The position numbers and the translations under genes are program-made. From assembly GCA_036479015.1 (NCBI GenBank), contig JAZGFB010000034.1, positions 1 to 64,000 of the forward strand: a DNA stretch of 64,000 nt, in the 5' to 3' direction. This document shows, one piece after another, positions 62,312 through 64,000 of the stretch; within the stretch, counting starts at the first letter, position 1, and every line of letters begins with the position of its first letter. The stretch comes from NVTR01 sp036479015 (GTDB lineage: Bacteria > Pseudomonadota > Alphaproteobacteria > Rhodobacterales > Rhodobacteraceae). The notes below the pieces were generated by a model. It was not told the origin of the DNA. It did no database searches and saw only the letters and a list, made by a program, of their open reading frames with translations.

Positions 62312-63184
62312 ATGCGTAAAACAACATATATCCTACCGGTTCTTGCCGTGATCTTGGCCGCAGTGTTTTCATCTGTTTTCATCGTTGATGAGCGGGAAAA
62401 GGCGCTGGTGCTGCAATTTGGTGAGGTGAAAAACGTCATCACTGATCCCGGCCTGGCGTTCAAAATTCCGCTGGTGCAGGAAGTGGTTAAATATGATGAC
62501 CGCATCCTGCCGCTGGACACCCAGCCACTGGAAGTCACCCCAGCCGATGATCGCCGTCTGGTGGTTGATGCGTTTGCGCGCTGGCGGATCCAAGATCCGG
62601 TTCAGTTTCGTCGCGCCGTTGGTGCCGGTGGCATTGAAACCGCACGTCCGCGTCTGGAACGCATTCTGAATGCAGAATTGCGCGAAGTTCTTGGTAGCGT
62701 GGATTCCGGTGCCGTTTTGTCGGCTGACCGGGCCGCGTTGATGAACCGGATTTTGGTCCAGTCACGCGCACGGGCATCTGCCCTGGGTGTGGAAATTGTG
62801 GATGTGCGCATCAAACGCGCTGATTTGCCGGAGCAAAACCTGGAAGCAACCTTTGAACGGATGCGTGCAGAACGCGAACGTGAAGCGGCCGATGAAATCG
62901 CCCGCGGTAACGAGGCGGCGCAACGTGTGCGTGCCCTTGCAGACCGTACCGTGGTTGAAACAGTGTCCGTGGCGCAACGCGACAGCGACATCACCCGTGG
63001 TGAAGCCGATGCAAAACGTAACGCGATATTTGCCGAAGCGTTTGGGCGTGACCCTGAGTTCTTTGCCTTTTATCGCTCGCTGACGGCCTATGAAAATTCA
63101 CTGAAAGGCAGCAACACCACCTTGGTAATGCCACCGGACAGCGAATTCTTTGACTACTTCAAGACCGACACGCCCGGTAAATGA
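62312..63184 (+). CDS. hflC: FtsH protease modulator HflC
   Basis: 290-aa partner of HflK. Transmembrane helix at 8-27 (PVLAVILAAVFSSVFIV), SPFH domain, coiled coil, and C-terminal FFAFYRSLTAYENSL. ATG 62312 is one nt after the hflK stop; an in-frame upstream extension lies in hflK. Overlaps the DUF2065 gene by ATGA. Confidence 0.95.
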   Translation: MRKTTYILPVLAVILAAVFSSVFIVDEREKALVLQFGEVKNVITDPGLAFKIPLVQEVVKYDDRILPLDTQPLEVTPADDRRLVVDAFARWRIQDPVQFRRAVGAGGIETARPRLERILNAELREVLGSVDSGAVLSADRAALMNRILVQSRARASALGVEIVDVRIKRADLPEQNLEATFERMRAEREREAADEIARGNEAAQRVRALADRTVVETVSVAQRDSDITRGEADAKRNAIFAEAFGRDPEFFAFYRSLTAYENSLKGSNTTLVMPPDSEFFDYFKTDTPGK

Positions 63185-63375
63185 GCATTCTGATACTGGC
63201 CGTAGGGCTGGTTCTGACAATAGAGGGGCTGGTGTTCGCACTGGCCCCTACACGTTTGGAAGATGTGCTGGAGCAGCTTAAGAATATGGCACCTGAAAGC
63301 CGCCGCGCCATTGGCCTGGCGGGGCTGGCGGTGGGTGTTTTTCTGATCTGGTTGGCCAAAACCATGGGGATTTAA
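63181..63375 (+). CDS. DUF2065 small membrane protein
   Basis: 64 aa with two transmembrane helices (about 2-21 and 43-61) and a short polar loop (RLEDVLEQLKNMAPESRRAIG). Members of DUF2065 are commonly found just after hflC. Function unknown; a link to the HflKC-FtsH complex is suggested by position. Confidence 0.9.
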   Translation: MSILILAVGLVLTIEGLVFALAPTRLEDVLEQLKNMAPESRRAIGLAGLAVGVFLIWLAKTMGI

Positions 63376-63524
63376 AAAATTATCACAATTTATTCAGATT
63401 TTTCACATCCTATTGATAATTGCGCATTTGGGTTTGCGGTTTGAAGATTTGATCCTATCTTGATTGCAAGCATATGCACCAATTTTAGCCACCATCGGCT
63501 GACACAATAATCTAGGAGAACGCC

Positions 63525-64000
63525 GTGAACATTCAGGCTAAGACATACCCGGTAGAGCAGGCCCATTTCGTCCGGGGGCTGTCTATATTGATGCTGGCGC
63601 TTGCGCTATTGCTGGGGCACGCGGTTGCGTCACAGGCCCAGGGCACCCCCGTAAGCTTTGCCGATCTTGCCGAGAAAACCAGCCCGGCGGTGGTGAATAT
63701 TACCACGTCCACAACAATTGCCGCCGCCGCCGATGGCGGCCCGTCTGTTCCGGAAGGCTCACCTTTTCAGGATCTGTTCCCTGATTTGCAAGACCGTGAA
63801 GGCCGCCGGCCACGGCGCAGCCAGGCGCTGGGCTCGGGTTTTGTCATCTCAGAGGACGGCTATATCGTTACTAATAATCATGTGATCGCCGGGTCTGACG
63901 AAATTCTGATTGAATTCTTTTCCGGCGAAACCCTGCCCGCCGTCATTGTTGGTACGGACCCAAAAACCGACATTGCCTTGCTTAAGGTTGAGAGCGCCAC
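63525..64000 (+). CDS. DegP/HtrA-type periplasmic serine protease (3' truncated by window)
   Basis: Start GTG 63525 is 5 nt after AGGAGA. Signal peptide about 1-42 (hydrophobic SILMLALALLLGHAVASQAQ). The protease domain begins with FADLAEKTSPAVVNITT; GSGFVISEDGYIVTNNHVI contains the catalytic His and DPKTDIALLKV the catalytic Asp. The Ser motif GNS and PDZ domains would lie beyond 64000. The frame is open to the window end. hflKC-degP order is common in alphaproteobacteria. Confidence 0.93.
   Translation, partial: MNIQAKTYPVEQAHFVRGLSILMLALALLLGHAVASQAQGTPVSFADLAEKTSPAVVNITTSTTIAAAADGGPSVPEGSPFQDLFPDLQDREGRRPRRSQALGSGFVISEDGYIVTNNHVIAGSDEILIEFFSGETLPAVIVGTDPKTDIALLKVESA

Overview
The window is chromosomal DNA of an alphaproteobacterium of the order Rhodobacterales, most likely the marine roseobacter group. 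I infer this from protein similarity and gene order: an rRNA operon end, rplY/pth/ychF/trpA, a 2-aminoethylphosphonate (AEP) degradation operon, a cdd-deoA-deoB-upp operon, a beta-oxidation cluster with tandem MerR regulators, hflK-hflC-DUF2065-degP, and an intergenic repeat family typical of the group. This was judged by eye, not by database search.

Layout. 1-625: end of 23S rRNA, 5S rRNA and terminator. 785-3906: an RTX/CARDB calcium-binding protein and ychF. 4026-8275: trpA, an FMN 2-hydroxyacid dehydrogenase, ribosomal protein bL25, an FkbM methyltransferase and pth. 8421-8510: tRNA-Ser(GCU). 8706-11683: a coupled pair, a free-standing NRPS-type adenylating enzyme plus a membrane flavoreductase-like protein. 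A decayed tRNA-Ser copy follows at about 11940-12034, so the pair lies between a tRNA gene and a fossil of its 3' end. 12249-18358: a large RTX protein with its own type I secretion ABC protein and HlyD adaptor. 18398-23309: LysR regulator and phnW-phnA-phnY, which convert AEP to acetate and phosphate. 23656-31526: a peptide-type ABC importer and, convergent with it, a sulfatase-superfamily enzyme resembling phosphonate monoester hydrolases.

31637-41228: maeB, a bicupin, the pyrimidine nucleoside salvage operon, an exported protein, a membrane protein that looks like an inactive M48 peptidase, and a sulfotransferase. 41225-49071: fatty acid beta-oxidation genes with two MerR paralogues. 49132-54445: a metal exporter with a Fur-family-like operator, two hotdog thioesterases, a MATE exporter, an ArsC-like protein, pyrD and a DUF952 protein. 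54613-64000: periplasmic 5'-nucleotidase, a broken LysE gene, SRAP protein, sdaA, rpiA, gor, hflK-hflC-DUF2065 and the start of a DegP/HtrA protease cut by the window end.

The best candidates for something little described are the adenylation enzyme/membrane reductase pair (8706-11683) with its tRNA scar, the secretion locus whose ABC protein has an altered signature motif and a C-terminal extension, and the phosphonate block that combines AEP degradation, a peptide-type importer and a putative phosphonate ester hydrolase. Several unexplained palindromes and tandem repeats sit in promoter regions.
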